From contig JAGAAO010000035.1 in NCBI GenBank assembly GCA_017615275.1, forward strand, positions 27,605-91,604: a stretch of DNA of 64,000 bases, in the 5' to 3' direction. Of this stretch, positions 24,084 to 32,022 are shown one piece after another; position 1 is the stretch's first letter; every line of letters starts with the position of its first letter. The stretch comes from Butyrivibrio sp. GTDB lineage: Bacteria; Bacillota; Clostridia; Lachnospirales; Lachnospiraceae. The notes beneath the pieces were generated by a model. It searched no databases. It saw nothing but the letters and a program-made list of their open reading frames with translations, and was not told where the DNA came from. Position numbers and translations under genes: made by a program.

Positions 24084-24256
24084 ATGAAGAAAAAAATCGT
24101 AAGTATTGCGCTTTCGGCAGTGCTGGCATTGATGATGAGCTTGCAGCGCTCGGATATAAGCTCACAGAAGATCAAACTTATAAGGTGACCTGTAACGGAA
24201 ATAACGGACGTCCCCACAGTCCTTCAGTAAGTATCTATCAGGTGGTTGCAAGATGA
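24084..24256 (+). pseudogene. Relic of a secreted protein with its middle deleted
   Basis: ATG 24084 opens a clear signal peptide (MKKKIVSIALSAVLALMMSL) with a good ribosome binding site. It soon leaves the meaningful frame and stops after 34 codons. In another frame from about 24134 the sequence reads DELAALGYKLTEDQTYKV and on to YQVVAR with a stop at 24254-24256, which looks like the end of a folded domain. The signal peptide and the C-terminus of one gene appear to have been joined out of frame by an internal deletion. Confidence 0.5.
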
Positions 24257-24323
24257 TGTAAGGATGCTATAATCAGATAGTCAATTATGAAAAAAGTTAT
24301 TTTGTCAGAGGGGGAAAGTTAAT

Positions 24324-25109
24324 ATGAAATCACCTGCAGAAATCGCATCTAAGTATGAAGTTGTGGGAAAGGGGAAGACAGAAGGTAAGCTCTTGCAGAC
24401 ATTTGTGCTTGCCATACTTGCCGGCGCATTCATTGCTCTGGGAGGTCTCGGAAGCCAGATAGCATCAAGCTGCGCACCCGATCCGTCAACAGGAAGGGTT
24501 ATCAGTTCAGTTGTGTTCCCTATTGGCCTGTTTATGGTGCTTGTAGGTGGAGCAGAGCTTTTTACCGGTAACTGCCTTATCACAATTCCTGTTTTATCCA
24601 AGAAGGCTACAGTAAAAGGAATGCTCAGAAACTGGATAATAGTCTACTTCGGCAATATGGTCGGAGGTTTTCTGATTGCGGCGCTTGCTGCTTTCAGTCA
24701 CATATATTCTTTTAACGACGGAAATCTCGCCGCGCAGGTAGTCAACACGGCTGTCACCAAGTCTTCAATTTCATTCGGAGATGCTTTTTTGAGAGGTATT
24801 CTTTGCAATGTTCTTGTTTGCATGGCTGTTTGGTGCTCTTTTGCAGCAGATGAGCTTGCCGGCAAGGTGTTTGCTCTTTGGCTTCCTGTAATGCTGTTTA
24901 TAATTTGCGGTTTTGAGCACTGTGTTGCCAATATGTACTTTATTCCCGCGGGATTTTTGGCATCCTATGTCCATGGCATTTCAGGAGAGGGATTGTCTTT
25001 GATCGGATTTTTTGTTACAAACCTAATCCCTGTTACACTGGGCAATATCGTAGGCGGAGGCATCTGCGTCGGAGCTGCCTACCACCTGATCTATCTGAAG
25101 AAAGACTGA
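24324..25109 (+). CDS. Formate/nitrite transporter (FNT) family channel
   Basis: A 261-residue protein with six transmembrane helices. FNT marks include the repeated half-helix loops GGAELFTGNCLITIPVL near residues 75-91 and GFEHCVANMYFIPAGFLA near 195-212, the latter carrying the central conserved histidine. FNT pentamers move formate, nitrite or hydrosulfide. In a fermenting Lachnospiraceae bacterium formate export is the likely role, but no pyruvate formate-lyase gene lies in this window to confirm it. It has its own leader and a terminator at 25236. Confidence 0.9.
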   Translation: MKSPAEIASKYEVVGKGKTEGKLLQTFVLAILAGAFIALGGLGSQIASSCAPDPSTGRVISSVVFPIGLFMVLVGGAELFTGNCLITIPVLSKKATVKGMLRNWIIVYFGNMVGGFLIAALAAFSHIYSFNDGNLAAQVVNTAVTKSSISFGDAFLRGILCNVLVCMAVWCSFAADELAGKVFALWLPVMLFIICGFEHCVANMYFIPAGFLASYVHGISGEGLSLIGFFVTNLIPVTLGNIVGGGICVGAAYHLIYLKKD

Positions 25110-25235
25110 GCTTGAGGATGATATGCGACTGTTGCGTCTTGAAAAGCGGTTGTTATATTCGGATAAACTGTTCTGTATTTGAGGATCAGATGTTGTATTG
25201 GGATAGAGTATTGTCCTATAGAAGAAAATATGCGG

Positions 25236-25264
25236 AGGCATGGCTGAAAGGCTGTGCCTTTTTT
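25236..25264 (+). terminator. Terminator after the FNT gene
   Basis: AGGCATGGC pairs with GCTGTGCCT (with wobbles) around TGAAAG, followed by six T. Confidence 0.75.
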
Positions 25265-25295
25265 ATTTAATAGATATTTTTCTGAAATTCTATCA

Positions 25296-25405
25296 AATAA
25301 AAAGCGCTCCGCTATGGATGCGCAGCTCGCGGAATGGTAGATAATTGCTTCGCAATACCGCGCCTAGCGCGAGAATGTCGCAAGCGGCATTCTTTGTTCT
25401 TGCTC
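25296..25405 (+). repeat. Intergenic stretch of small hairpins
   Basis: GC-rich non-coding sequence with several small palindromes: ATTGC-TTC-GCAAT near 25346-25358, and a GAATG/CATTC stem with an inner CGC/GCG near 25373-25393. The GATGCGCA-CTCGC part and the AGATAATT-CAATACCGC part recur near 31957-32010, so this is a dispersed intergenic repeat. Confidence 0.5.
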
Positions 25406-25408
25406 TGC

Positions 25409-25710
25409 GTTTGCTCCTGTTGGAAATACATCTTGTGGTTTTTTCAACAGGCTGGAATTTGGGAGATCTCCTGTTTGAATTGTGCTTTTTTGGAATCTCA
25501 ACAGTGAGAAAACGAGACATTTCCCTGTTGTGTTTTGTGATTTTCGGAATCTCAACAGGGAGAAAGCGAGATATTTCCCTGTTGCGTTTTGAGATTTCGG
25601 AATCCCAACAGGAAGAAAGCGAGATATTTCCCTGTTGTATTTTGCGATTTCCGGAATTCCAACAGGCAAAAGCGAGATATTTTCCCTGTTGGAATCTGGA
25701 TATCTGCAAT
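25409..25710 (+). repeat. Tandem array of ~54-bp hairpin units
   Basis: Units begin GGAATCTCAACAG at 25492, 25546 and 25599 (53-54 bp long). A shortened unit starts at 25653 and a last start lies at 25691; two more degenerate units precede from about 25409. Each unit carries CAACAGG and CCTGTTG arms around an AGAAAGCGAGATAT-like loop; in the unit at 25653 both arms gain a matching base (CCAACAGG with CCTGTTGG). Because 54 is three times 18, frames stay open on both strands without being genes. No spacers, so not CRISPR. Confidence 0.8.
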
Positions 25711-25755
25711 ATCAATAGGATAGAGATATAAATTTCGAAGCATTTACGAAAGATG

Positions 25756-25793
25756 TTGACAAAAAGAATCTAAGTGATATCATAATGATATCA
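25756..25793 (+). promoter_or_regulatory. Promoter with doubled TGATATCA operator for the SPFH-RHH operon
   Basis: TTGACA lies at 25756-25761, and TATCAT at 25778-25783 after 16 bp. The 8-bp palindrome TGATATCA occurs at 25775-25782 and again at 25786-25793, exactly 11 bp apart, covering the -10 and start region. Two palindromic half-sites one helical turn apart are typical of ribbon-helix-helix dimers binding side by side, and the operon encodes such a protein. Confidence 0.65.
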
Positions 25794-25853
25794 AATAAAT
25801 ACAACGTATTTTCAATGCGTTGCGCAACATTACAATCAGTGGAGGGTTTTGTG

Positions 25854-26885
25854 ATGAATGAACAGATCAATGAAAAAATCTTAACCGGAAAGAAGAACGG
25901 AGGAGCAATGCTTGTGCTTCTGTGCGTTCTGTATATTGTTTCCATAGTGGGAATCATGATGATCGGAGCCGGAGATTACGGCGCTATCGGAGGTATAGGG
26001 ATTCTGCTGTGCATACTTTATATTCTGTTTGGATGGATTGGATTTCTCGGTCTTAAAACTTTGAAACCCGGTGAAGCTCTTGTACTTACATTGTTTGGTA
26101 AATACGTAGGAACTTTGAAGGGCGACGGATTCTTCTTTGTAAATCCTTTTTGCATCGCGTTCAATCCTGCTGCAGATACAAAGCTTGAGCAGAGCGGTGA
26201 TACATCGGATACCAAGACTGCAAATGTGATCAGTACACAGATATCTTTAAATACACAGCTTCGCATGCCTAACAAGAAGATTTCTCTTAAGGTTATGACA
26301 CTCAGCAACTCACGTCAGAAGGTAAACGATGTACTTGGTAATCCTATCGAGATCGCGGTTGCTGTTATGTGGAAGGTTACAGATACGGCAAAGGCTGTAT
26401 TTGCAGTAGATAACTACAAAGAATATCTTTCACTTCAGTGCGACAGTGCTGTACGAAACGTAGTAAAGCTCTATCCTTACGATGTATGTGAGAATGTAGA
26501 TACAACAGGTGACGGAAAGGCTGATGACGGAAGCCTCAGAGGCTCGACGGAAATTGTTGCCAACCGTATTAAGGAAGAAATACAGGAAAAAGTTACGGAT
26601 GCCGGAATTGAGATTGTTGATGCAAGGATCACATATCTTGCGTATGCACCTGAAATTGCACAGGCAATGCTTCAGAGACAGCAGGCAGCTGCAGTTGTAG
26701 ATGCAAGAAAATATATCGTTGACGGAGCGGTTGGAATGGTTGAGATGGCTCTTAACCGTCTGAATGAAAAAGAGATTGTCGATCTCGATGAGGAGCGTAA
26801 GGCAGCTATGGTATCAAATCTCCTCGTTGTTCTGTGCGGCAATCACGACGCACAGCCTGTAGTTAACTCAGGAAGTTTGTACTAA
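25854..26885 (+). CDS. SPFH/Band 7 (stomatin-like) membrane protein
   Basis: A 343-residue protein with two hydrophobic helices in the first ~70 residues (about 18-38 and 43-65) and then an SPFH domain (LKPGEALVLTLFGKYVGTL, GDGFFFVNPF near 85-94, ISLNTQLRMPNKKISLKVMT). A long amphipathic helical tail follows, with YAPEIAQAMLQRQQAAAVVD near 284-303. SPFH proteins assemble into large membrane scaffolds. GGAGGG 7 bases before ATG 25854 decides the start. The stop overlaps the start of a ribbon-helix-helix gene (TAATG), a coupling I believe recurs in Clostridia and Actinobacteria. Confidence 0.9.
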   Translation: MNEQINEKILTGKKNGGAMLVLLCVLYIVSIVGIMMIGAGDYGAIGGIGILLCILYILFGWIGFLGLKTLKPGEALVLTLFGKYVGTLKGDGFFFVNPFCIAFNPAADTKLEQSGDTSDTKTANVISTQISLNTQLRMPNKKISLKVMTLSNSRQKVNDVLGNPIEIAVAVMWKVTDTAKAVFAVDNYKEYLSLQCDSAVRNVVKLYPYDVCENVDTTGDGKADDGSLRGSTEIVANRIKEEIQEKVTDAGIEIVDARITYLAYAPEIAQAMLQRQQAAAVVDARKYIVDGAVGMVEMALNRLNEKEIVDLDEERKAAMVSNLLVVLCGNHDAQPVVNSGSLY

Positions 26886-27082
26886 TGGCTGAGAAAAAGC
26901 AAGTACCGCTTAGGCTGAATGAAAAGTTATACAATGCCATTGCTGCCTGGGCAGAAGATGACTTTCGTTCGGTGAACGGACAGATAGAATATCTTTTGAC
27001 AGAATGTGTCAAGCAGCGTAAAAAAGACGGGAAATATGTATCACAGAATTTGGATGAACCTCCGGAATTCGATATAAAGTAA
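26885..27082 (+). CDS. Arc-like ribbon-helix-helix protein
   Basis: A 65-residue protein. The N-terminal beta strand QVPLRLNEKLYNAIAAWA followed by RSVNGQIEYLLTECVKQR is a typical ribbon-helix-helix fold of the Arc/MetJ type; the C-terminal ~20 residues are an acidic tail. It is translationally coupled to the SPFH gene. Its likely role is to bind the paired TGATATCA sites in front of the operon and repress it, possibly while held by its membrane partner; this is inference. Confidence 0.75.
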   Translation: MAEKKQVPLRLNEKLYNAIAAWAEDDFRSVNGQIEYLLTECVKQRKKDGKYVSQNLDEPPEFDIK

Positions 27083-27091
27083 AAAGCTTCA

Positions 27092-27144
27092 AACACAAAG
27101 AAACCTGCCGCACGGACATAAGTGTGTGGCAGGTTTTTTGTGTT
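27092..27144 (+). terminator. Bidirectional terminator between the SPFH operon and nudC
   Basis: AAACCTGCCGCAC pairs with GTGTGGCAGGTTT, extended by ACACAAA against TTTTGTGT. T-runs lie on the 3' side in both directions, so it can serve both convergent genes. Confidence 0.85.
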
Positions 27145-27150
27145 TAATAG

Positions 27151-28029
27151 CTATATTATTTTGCCTTCTTTGAACATTTTCATCATCTCATTGGTCAAGC
27201 TGTACTCAAGAGGCTGGAGCTCGACATCTTCGGGAGAGAGCCAGCTCGCGAATCTAAGTTCGCCTTGATCCATGGTTATTTCACGCTTTCCTGTGACGTC
27301 GCAGAAGAAACCTACAAGAATATCGCTTGCGATGCCCCAGGGCTGTGATTTGTAGTAGCGTATATTTGTGACGGTAAGACCAACTTCTTCCATAACTTCG
27401 CGGCTTACGGTCTCTTCAAGAGTTTCACCGATCTCGGTAAATCCGGCAACAAGGGCGTTGTGACCGTAACCAGTCTTGTATTTTGTAAGAAGTAGCTTAC
27501 CTGCTTCTTTGTCGATCACGCCTATTATCACTGCGGGATTGATCCTTGGATAGATTATGTTTCCGCATTTGGGACATATCATGGCGCGTTCTTTGGTAGA
27601 ATGCTTATTTTCGGCGCCGCATCTTCCGCAAAACTTTGTTACCATGTACCATTCCGCCAGCTGATATGCTGTAAAGGCGGCATATACGTAAGTTTTGGGA
27701 TAAAAGTATGAATTTCTGTATGTTCTGAAAATATTGAATTCATACGAGGAAACCGCAGAAGCATTTAAGCTCAATAAACTCTTATCTTCAGCATCTGTAA
27801 GCAGCAAGAAGAACTCCTCACCATCTATTGTAAAAAGATAAGTGAGCTTTTCTTTTTCAAGTCCTGAAAAATCCTTATAGCGCGGAAAAGAAATCTCTTT
27901 GGTATCTTCGTTTAGATTACCTAAGAGATTTTTTTCTTTGGAAAAAACTAATATTATGGATCCGTCTGTCGGATTCTTGGACGGATCGTAGTGATTATCA
28001 AGCTTTGATGGTGAAATATCCTGTATCAT
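27151..28029 (-). CDS. nudC: NAD+ diphosphatase / NADH pyrophosphatase, NudC family
   Basis: A 292-residue Nudix hydrolase. It has an N-terminal NudC-type domain, a zinc ribbon (CGRCGAEN then CPKCGNIIYPRI near residues 131-158) and the Nudix box GFTEIGETLEETVSREVMEEVG split over about 189-210. The family quality motif SQPW follows near 222. It splits NAD(H) to NMN and AMP and in some bacteria removes NAD caps from RNA. AAAGG 6 bases before the ATG at 28029 is preferred to the upstream GTG at 28050. It lies 27 bp after the AraC-type gene on the same strand. Confidence 0.9.
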   Translation of the reverse strand: MIQDISPSKLDNHYDPSKNPTDGSIILVFSKEKNLLGNLNEDTKEISFPRYKDFSGLEKEKLTYLFTIDGEEFFLLLTDAEDKSLLSLNASAVSSYEFNIFRTYRNSYFYPKTYVYAAFTAYQLAEWYMVTKFCGRCGAENKHSTKERAMICPKCGNIIYPRINPAVIIGVIDKEAGKLLLTKYKTGYGHNALVAGFTEIGETLEETVSREVMEEVGLTVTNIRYYKSQPWGIASDILVGFFCDVTGKREITMDQGELRFASWLSPEDVELQPLEYSLTNEMMKMFKEGKII

Positions 28030-28056
28030 TTTATACCTTTCGGATGTCACATTGAT

Positions 28057-28950
28057 TTAAGGAACTAGGTCGTGTGAGTAGAGACCTTGGTATTCCTTGG
28101 GAGACATGCCGTATTCTTTTTTGAATGCTTTAAAGAAACTTGAATAGTCTCTGAAACCAAACTTTTCATAGGTTCCCGTAATACTTGCTCCGCCTGTGAT
28201 GGCGTTTCGGCATTCATCAAGGCGCTTTTTGATTATGTACTGATGAAGCGATATTCCGAGAGTATCCTTGAATAAGTGGGCGACATAGTACTTGCTTATA
28301 AAGAATTTGCCCGCTATGTCGTCGAGTGTAAGCGACTCCTCGATATTTCCTTCTATATAAGATATAATATTCTGGAAAAGAGTCATCTCGTCGTGAGAAC
28401 TCTTCATATTTTCTTCGTCGTAGACTATTCTGTTGATGGTGAGGATGAGGTCGCACAGGCACAGGTGTCTGAAAGCGGCGCTTCCGTATCTCTCACTTGA
28501 AATCTCTTCGAGAAGGCGAAGGAATTTCGACTCAACCATGTGGAACTGAGCGGGTGTAAGGTGGTAGATAAACTTATGGAAAGCCTCTGCCTTCTGTATC
28601 AGGTACATGTAGTCAACCGATTCCTGCATAAGCCTGTTACAGCAGTCTTTACTTATCCAGAAAAGGAAACGCCTGTAGTTTATCTCCGGATTGTTCATCA
28701 GAGCGTGATGAAGTATTCCGGGAGGAACCAGCATCAGGTCGCCCGGAGACATCTTGTACCTTGTAACGGAATCTTCGGAATTGAATATTTCCATTGTTAC
28801 ATCGCCCTCAATGAAAAGGTAACATTCATAATAATCGTGGGCGTGCGGTTTCAAGGTCGTAAAATCCTTGTCGGAGTAGTAGTAGACCTCGAAATCCGAA
28901 GATACCATGTATTGTCTTGTGTTAAATGATGATCTTAATTTATTTTTCAT
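28057..28950 (-). CDS. AraC-family transcriptional regulator
   Basis: A 297-residue regulator. The N-terminal cupin-type ligand domain (HAHDYYECYLFIEGDVTMEI near residues 36-55, PGDLMLVPPGILHHALM near 69-85) resembles sugar-sensing AraC proteins. Two helix-turn-helix motifs lie in the last 100 residues (LTLDDIAGKFFISKYYVAHL and the KFGFRDYSSFFKAFKKEYGM signature). It is transcribed away from uxuA, with a palindrome in the shared control region, so regulation of hexuronate use is the natural inference. Confidence 0.88.
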   Translation of the reverse strand: MKNKLRSSFNTRQYMVSSDFEVYYYSDKDFTTLKPHAHDYYECYLFIEGDVTMEIFNSEDSVTRYKMSPGDLMLVPPGILHHALMNNPEINYRRFLFWISKDCCNRLMQESVDYMYLIQKAEAFHKFIYHLTPAQFHMVESKFLRLLEEISSERYGSAAFRHLCLCDLILTINRIVYDEENMKSSHDEMTLFQNIISYIEGNIEESLTLDDIAGKFFISKYYVAHLFKDTLGISLHQYIIKKRLDECRNAITGGASITGTYEKFGFRDYSSFFKAFKKEYGMSPKEYQGLYSHDLVP

Positions 28951-29044
28951 AACTACATAATAACTACCTGGGGCAATTTTTGCAAGGTATGAAACAAAAT
29001 ATTCAATTCTAATTTCAATGTTAAATCTCTATTGTATAAGTATG

Positions 29045-29067
29045 CCGAATATTATAATTCTATTCGG
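29045..29067 (+). promoter_or_regulatory. Palindrome over the uxuA promoter
   Basis: CCGAATA at 29045-29051 and TATTCGG at 29061-29067 form a perfect 7-bp inverted repeat. Between and partly within the arms lies TATAAT at 29053-29058, the likely -10 of the uxu operon. A regulator bound here would block the promoter. The AraC-type neighbour or a repressor elsewhere could be the binder. Confidence 0.6.
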
Positions 29068-29105
29068 TTGTTGTGTTTTTTTAGACGAAGGGAGAGTTAT
29101 CAATA

Positions 29106-30182
29106 ATGGAAATGACACTTCGCTGGTACGGCAGCAAATATGACACTGTAAAATTGTGGCAGATCAGACAGGTTCCCGGGGTAAAGGGAGTTATCACAAC
29201 TCTTTACAACAAGCAGGCAGGGGAACTCTGGGAGCAGGATGAGATCAAGGCTTTAAAGAATGAGGTTGCAGCTGAGGATATGACAATTGCAGGTATCGAG
29301 TCTGTTAACGTTTCAGACGCGATCAAGGCAGCAACACCTGATAGAGATAAGCATATAGACAACTACATCAAGACTCTTGAGAATCTTGGAAAAGAAGATA
29401 TCCACATGGTATGCTACAACTTCATGCCTGTTTTTGACTGGACAAGAAGTGAGCTTGCAAGAAAGAGACCCGACGGATCTACAGTTCTCGCATATACACA
29501 GGAAGCTATCGATGCTATCAATCCTGAGAAGATGTTCGAGACACTTGCAGGTGATACAAACGGATCAGTTATGCCCGGTTGGGAGCCTGAGCGTATGGAG
29601 CATGTTAAGGAACTCTTTGAGCTCTACAAGGGAATCGATGAGGAGAAGCTTTTCGAGAACATCGTTTACTTCTTGAAGGCAATCATGCCTGTATGTAACA
29701 AATACGATATCAAGATGGCTATCCATCCCGATGATCCTGCATGGTCTGTATTCGGACTTCCCAGAATCATCAACAATGAAAAGAATATTTTGAAACTTAT
29801 GAAGGCAGTTGACGACGTACACAACGGTGTTACATTCTGCTCAGGTTCTTACGGCACAAGCCTTGAGAATGATCTTCCTCATATGATCAGAGCACTTGAG
29901 GGCAGAATTCACTTTGCACACGTTCGTAACCTTAAATTCATTTCTCCTACAAACTTCGAAGAGTCAGCACATCTTTCATCTGACGGAACATTCGATATGT
30001 ACGAGATAGTTAAGGCTCTTTATGAGACAGGATTTGACGGACCTATCCGTCCCGACCACGGAAGAATGATCTGGGGAGAAGTAGCAATGCCCGGATACGG
30101 TCTTTATGACAGAGCTCTCGGAGCAACATACATCAACGGTCTCTGGGAGGCTATTGAGAAGTCACATCAGCGTGGTATCTAA
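29106..30182 (+). CDS. uxuA: D-mannonate dehydratase
   Basis: A 358-residue enzyme of the usual UxuA length that converts D-mannonate to 2-keto-3-deoxygluconate in glucuronate breakdown. Typical segments: LRWYGSKYDTVKLWQIRQVP near residues 4-23, YNFMPVFDWTRSEL near 113-126, metal-site regions MAIHPDDPAW near 202-211 and FCSGSYGTS near 243-251, HFAHVRNLKF near 272-281 and RPDHGRMIWGE near 311-321. It has its own promoter with palindrome and is followed 71 bp later by uxuB. The KDG kinase and aldolase needed next are not in this window. Confidence 0.95.
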   Translation: MEMTLRWYGSKYDTVKLWQIRQVPGVKGVITTLYNKQAGELWEQDEIKALKNEVAAEDMTIAGIESVNVSDAIKAATPDRDKHIDNYIKTLENLGKEDIHMVCYNFMPVFDWTRSELARKRPDGSTVLAYTQEAIDAINPEKMFETLAGDTNGSVMPGWEPERMEHVKELFELYKGIDEEKLFENIVYFLKAIMPVCNKYDIKMAIHPDDPAWSVFGLPRIINNEKNILKLMKAVDDVHNGVTFCSGSYGTSLENDLPHMIRALEGRIHFAHVRNLKFISPTNFEESAHLSSDGTFDMYEIVKALYETGFDGPIRPDHGRMIWGEVAMPGYGLYDRALGATYINGLWEAIEKSHQRGI

Positions 30183-30253
30183 GGATTTCGCGCGGGAAAC
30201 GATTTAATCAGCGTTTCACTAATAGTAGCTGATAAAGCGGAAAGGGTATATAA

Positions 30254-31873
30254 ATGAAATTAAATGCTAACAGTGTAGCAACAGACAGCTCCTGGAAGGA
30301 AAAAGGATATTATATTCCTACATTCAACAGTGAGGACATGATAAAGAAGACAGTTGAAGCACCTGAATGGGTACACTTCGGAGCAGGAAACATTTTCAGA
30401 GCTTTTCAGGCAAATCTCGCACAGAGAATGCTTGATGGCGGTATGAACGACAAGGGACTTACAGTAGTAGAGGGATTTGACTATGAGATCATCGAGAAGA
30501 TGTACAGACCTCATGACAATCTTTCACTTCTTGTTACTCTTAAGGCTGACGGTTCTGTAGAGAAGTCAGTTATTGCCAGCATCGCTGAGTCATGCATTCT
30601 TGATTCAAACGATGACAAGGAATTCAGCAGATTAAAAGAGATTTTCAGATGCGATTCTCTTCAGCTTGCTACTTTCACTATCACAGAGAAGGGATATTCA
30701 CTTGTAAATCCCGCAGGCGAGCTCCTTGCAGCAGTTAAGGACGACTTTGTAAACGGACCTTCCAAGCCTCAGAGCTATATCGGTAAGGTTGCATCTCTTC
30801 TTTATGAGAGATTCCTTGCAGGAGAGAAGAAGATCGCTATGGTGAGCACAGATAACTGCTCACACAACGGAGACAAGCTTTTTGATGCTGTTCACGCATT
30901 CGCAAAAGAGTGGGTGGCAAATGGCAAGGCAGAAGCAGGATTCGTTGCATATATCGAGGATGACAGCAAAGTCAGCTTCCCTTGGTCAATGATCGATAAG
31001 ATCACACCAAGACCTGATGATTCAGTTAATGAGATTCTTAAGAACGACGGCGTAGAAGAGCTTGAGCCTGTAGTTACATCCAAGAAGACTTGGGTTGCTC
31101 CTTTAGTAAACGCTGAGGAGAGCGAGTACCTTGTAATCGAGGACAAGTTCCCCAACGGAAGACCTGCTCTTGAGAAGGTTGGTGTTATCTTCACAGATAA
31201 GGAGACAGTTGATAAGGTTGAGCGCATGAAGGTTTGCACATGCCTTAATCCTCTTCACACAGCACTTGCTGTATACGGATGCCTCCTTGGTTATGACAAG
31301 ATTTCAGAAGAGATGAAGGATGAGGAGCTTGTTAAGCTCGTTAAGACTATCGGATATGTAGAGGGACTTCCCGTTGTTACAGATCCCGGAGTTATCAAGC
31401 CTCAGGAATTCATTGATACAGTAGTAAATGTAAGAATACCTAACAAGTTTATGCCTGATACACCTCAGAGAATTGCAACAGATACATCACAGAAGCTTGC
31501 AATCAGATTTGGTGAGACAATAAAGGCTTACATGGCTTCAGATGAGCTCAATGTAGCTGATCTTAAGTGCATCCCTCTTGTACATGCAGGATGGCTTCGT
31601 TATCTCATGGGAGTAGATGACAACGGCAATAACTTTGAGCCCAGCCCCGATCCGCTTCTTGAGAAAGCTAAGGCTTATGTACAGGATATTAAGCTTGGTG
31701 GAGAGTATGACAAAGAGACTCTTAAGAATAAGGTTCTTCCTCTTCTTAAGGATGCAACGATCTTTGGAACAGATCTTGAAGCTGCAGGACTTTCAGATAT
31801 CATTATCGGATATTTCGAAGAGCTTATCGCAGGTACAGGTGCTGTAAGAGAGACTCTCAAAAAGCATGTTTGA
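30254..31873 (+). CDS. uxuB: Mannitol dehydrogenase-family oxidoreductase, D-fructuronate reductase
   Basis: A 539-residue protein of the polyol-specific long-chain dehydrogenase family. The NAD-binding opening WVHFGAGNIFRAFQANLAQR is at about residues 39-58, MVSTDNCSHNGDKL near 196-209, and the C-terminal catalytic domain with KVCTCLNPLHTALAVYGCLL near 326-345. Placed directly after uxuA, the likely reaction is reduction of fructuronate to mannonate. It is somewhat longer than the ~490-residue enterobacterial enzyme, as is usual in Clostridia. AAAGG precedes the ATG and a strong terminator follows. Confidence 0.9.
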   Translation: MKLNANSVATDSSWKEKGYYIPTFNSEDMIKKTVEAPEWVHFGAGNIFRAFQANLAQRMLDGGMNDKGLTVVEGFDYEIIEKMYRPHDNLSLLVTLKADGSVEKSVIASIAESCILDSNDDKEFSRLKEIFRCDSLQLATFTITEKGYSLVNPAGELLAAVKDDFVNGPSKPQSYIGKVASLLYERFLAGEKKIAMVSTDNCSHNGDKLFDAVHAFAKEWVANGKAEAGFVAYIEDDSKVSFPWSMIDKITPRPDDSVNEILKNDGVEELEPVVTSKKTWVAPLVNAEESEYLVIEDKFPNGRPALEKVGVIFTDKETVDKVERMKVCTCLNPLHTALAVYGCLLGYDKISEEMKDEELVKLVKTIGYVEGLPVVTDPGVIKPQEFIDTVVNVRIPNKFMPDTPQRIATDTSQKLAIRFGETIKAYMASDELNVADLKCIPLVHAGWLRYLMGVDDNGNNFEPSPDPLLEKAKAYVQDIKLGGEYDKETLKNKVLPLLKDATIFGTDLEAAGLSDIIIGYFEELIAGTGAVRETLKKHV

Positions 31874-31911
31874 TAAATTATAATCGTTTATTGTTTAAAA
31901 TACCCCATAGG

Positions 31912-31950
31912 AAAAGGCTGTCACGTGCATTTTGCATGTGGCAGCCTTTT
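31912..31950 (+). terminator. Terminator after uxuB
   Basis: AAAAGGCTGTCAC pairs with GTGGCAGCCTTTT around a 13-base loop. A-rich on one side and T-rich on the other, so it may also work for purA from the opposite strand. A dispersed repeat (GATGCGCA-ACTCGC) follows at about 31957-32010. Confidence 0.85.
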
Positions 31951-32022
31951 AACATGTGATGCGCAACTCGCAAAGCGTCAGATAATTACTTTACAATACC
32001 GCTTGCGCATTTATTCAATATA

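Noticed and set aside
25409-25710. Possible CRISPR array
   Set aside because: Units follow each other without unique spacers, arms are imperfect, and no cas genes are nearby.
25293-25743. Several overlapping open frames on both strands in the tandem repeat
   Set aside because: They are open only because the repeat unit is a multiple of three. The translations are repetitive and start in non-coding hairpin DNA.
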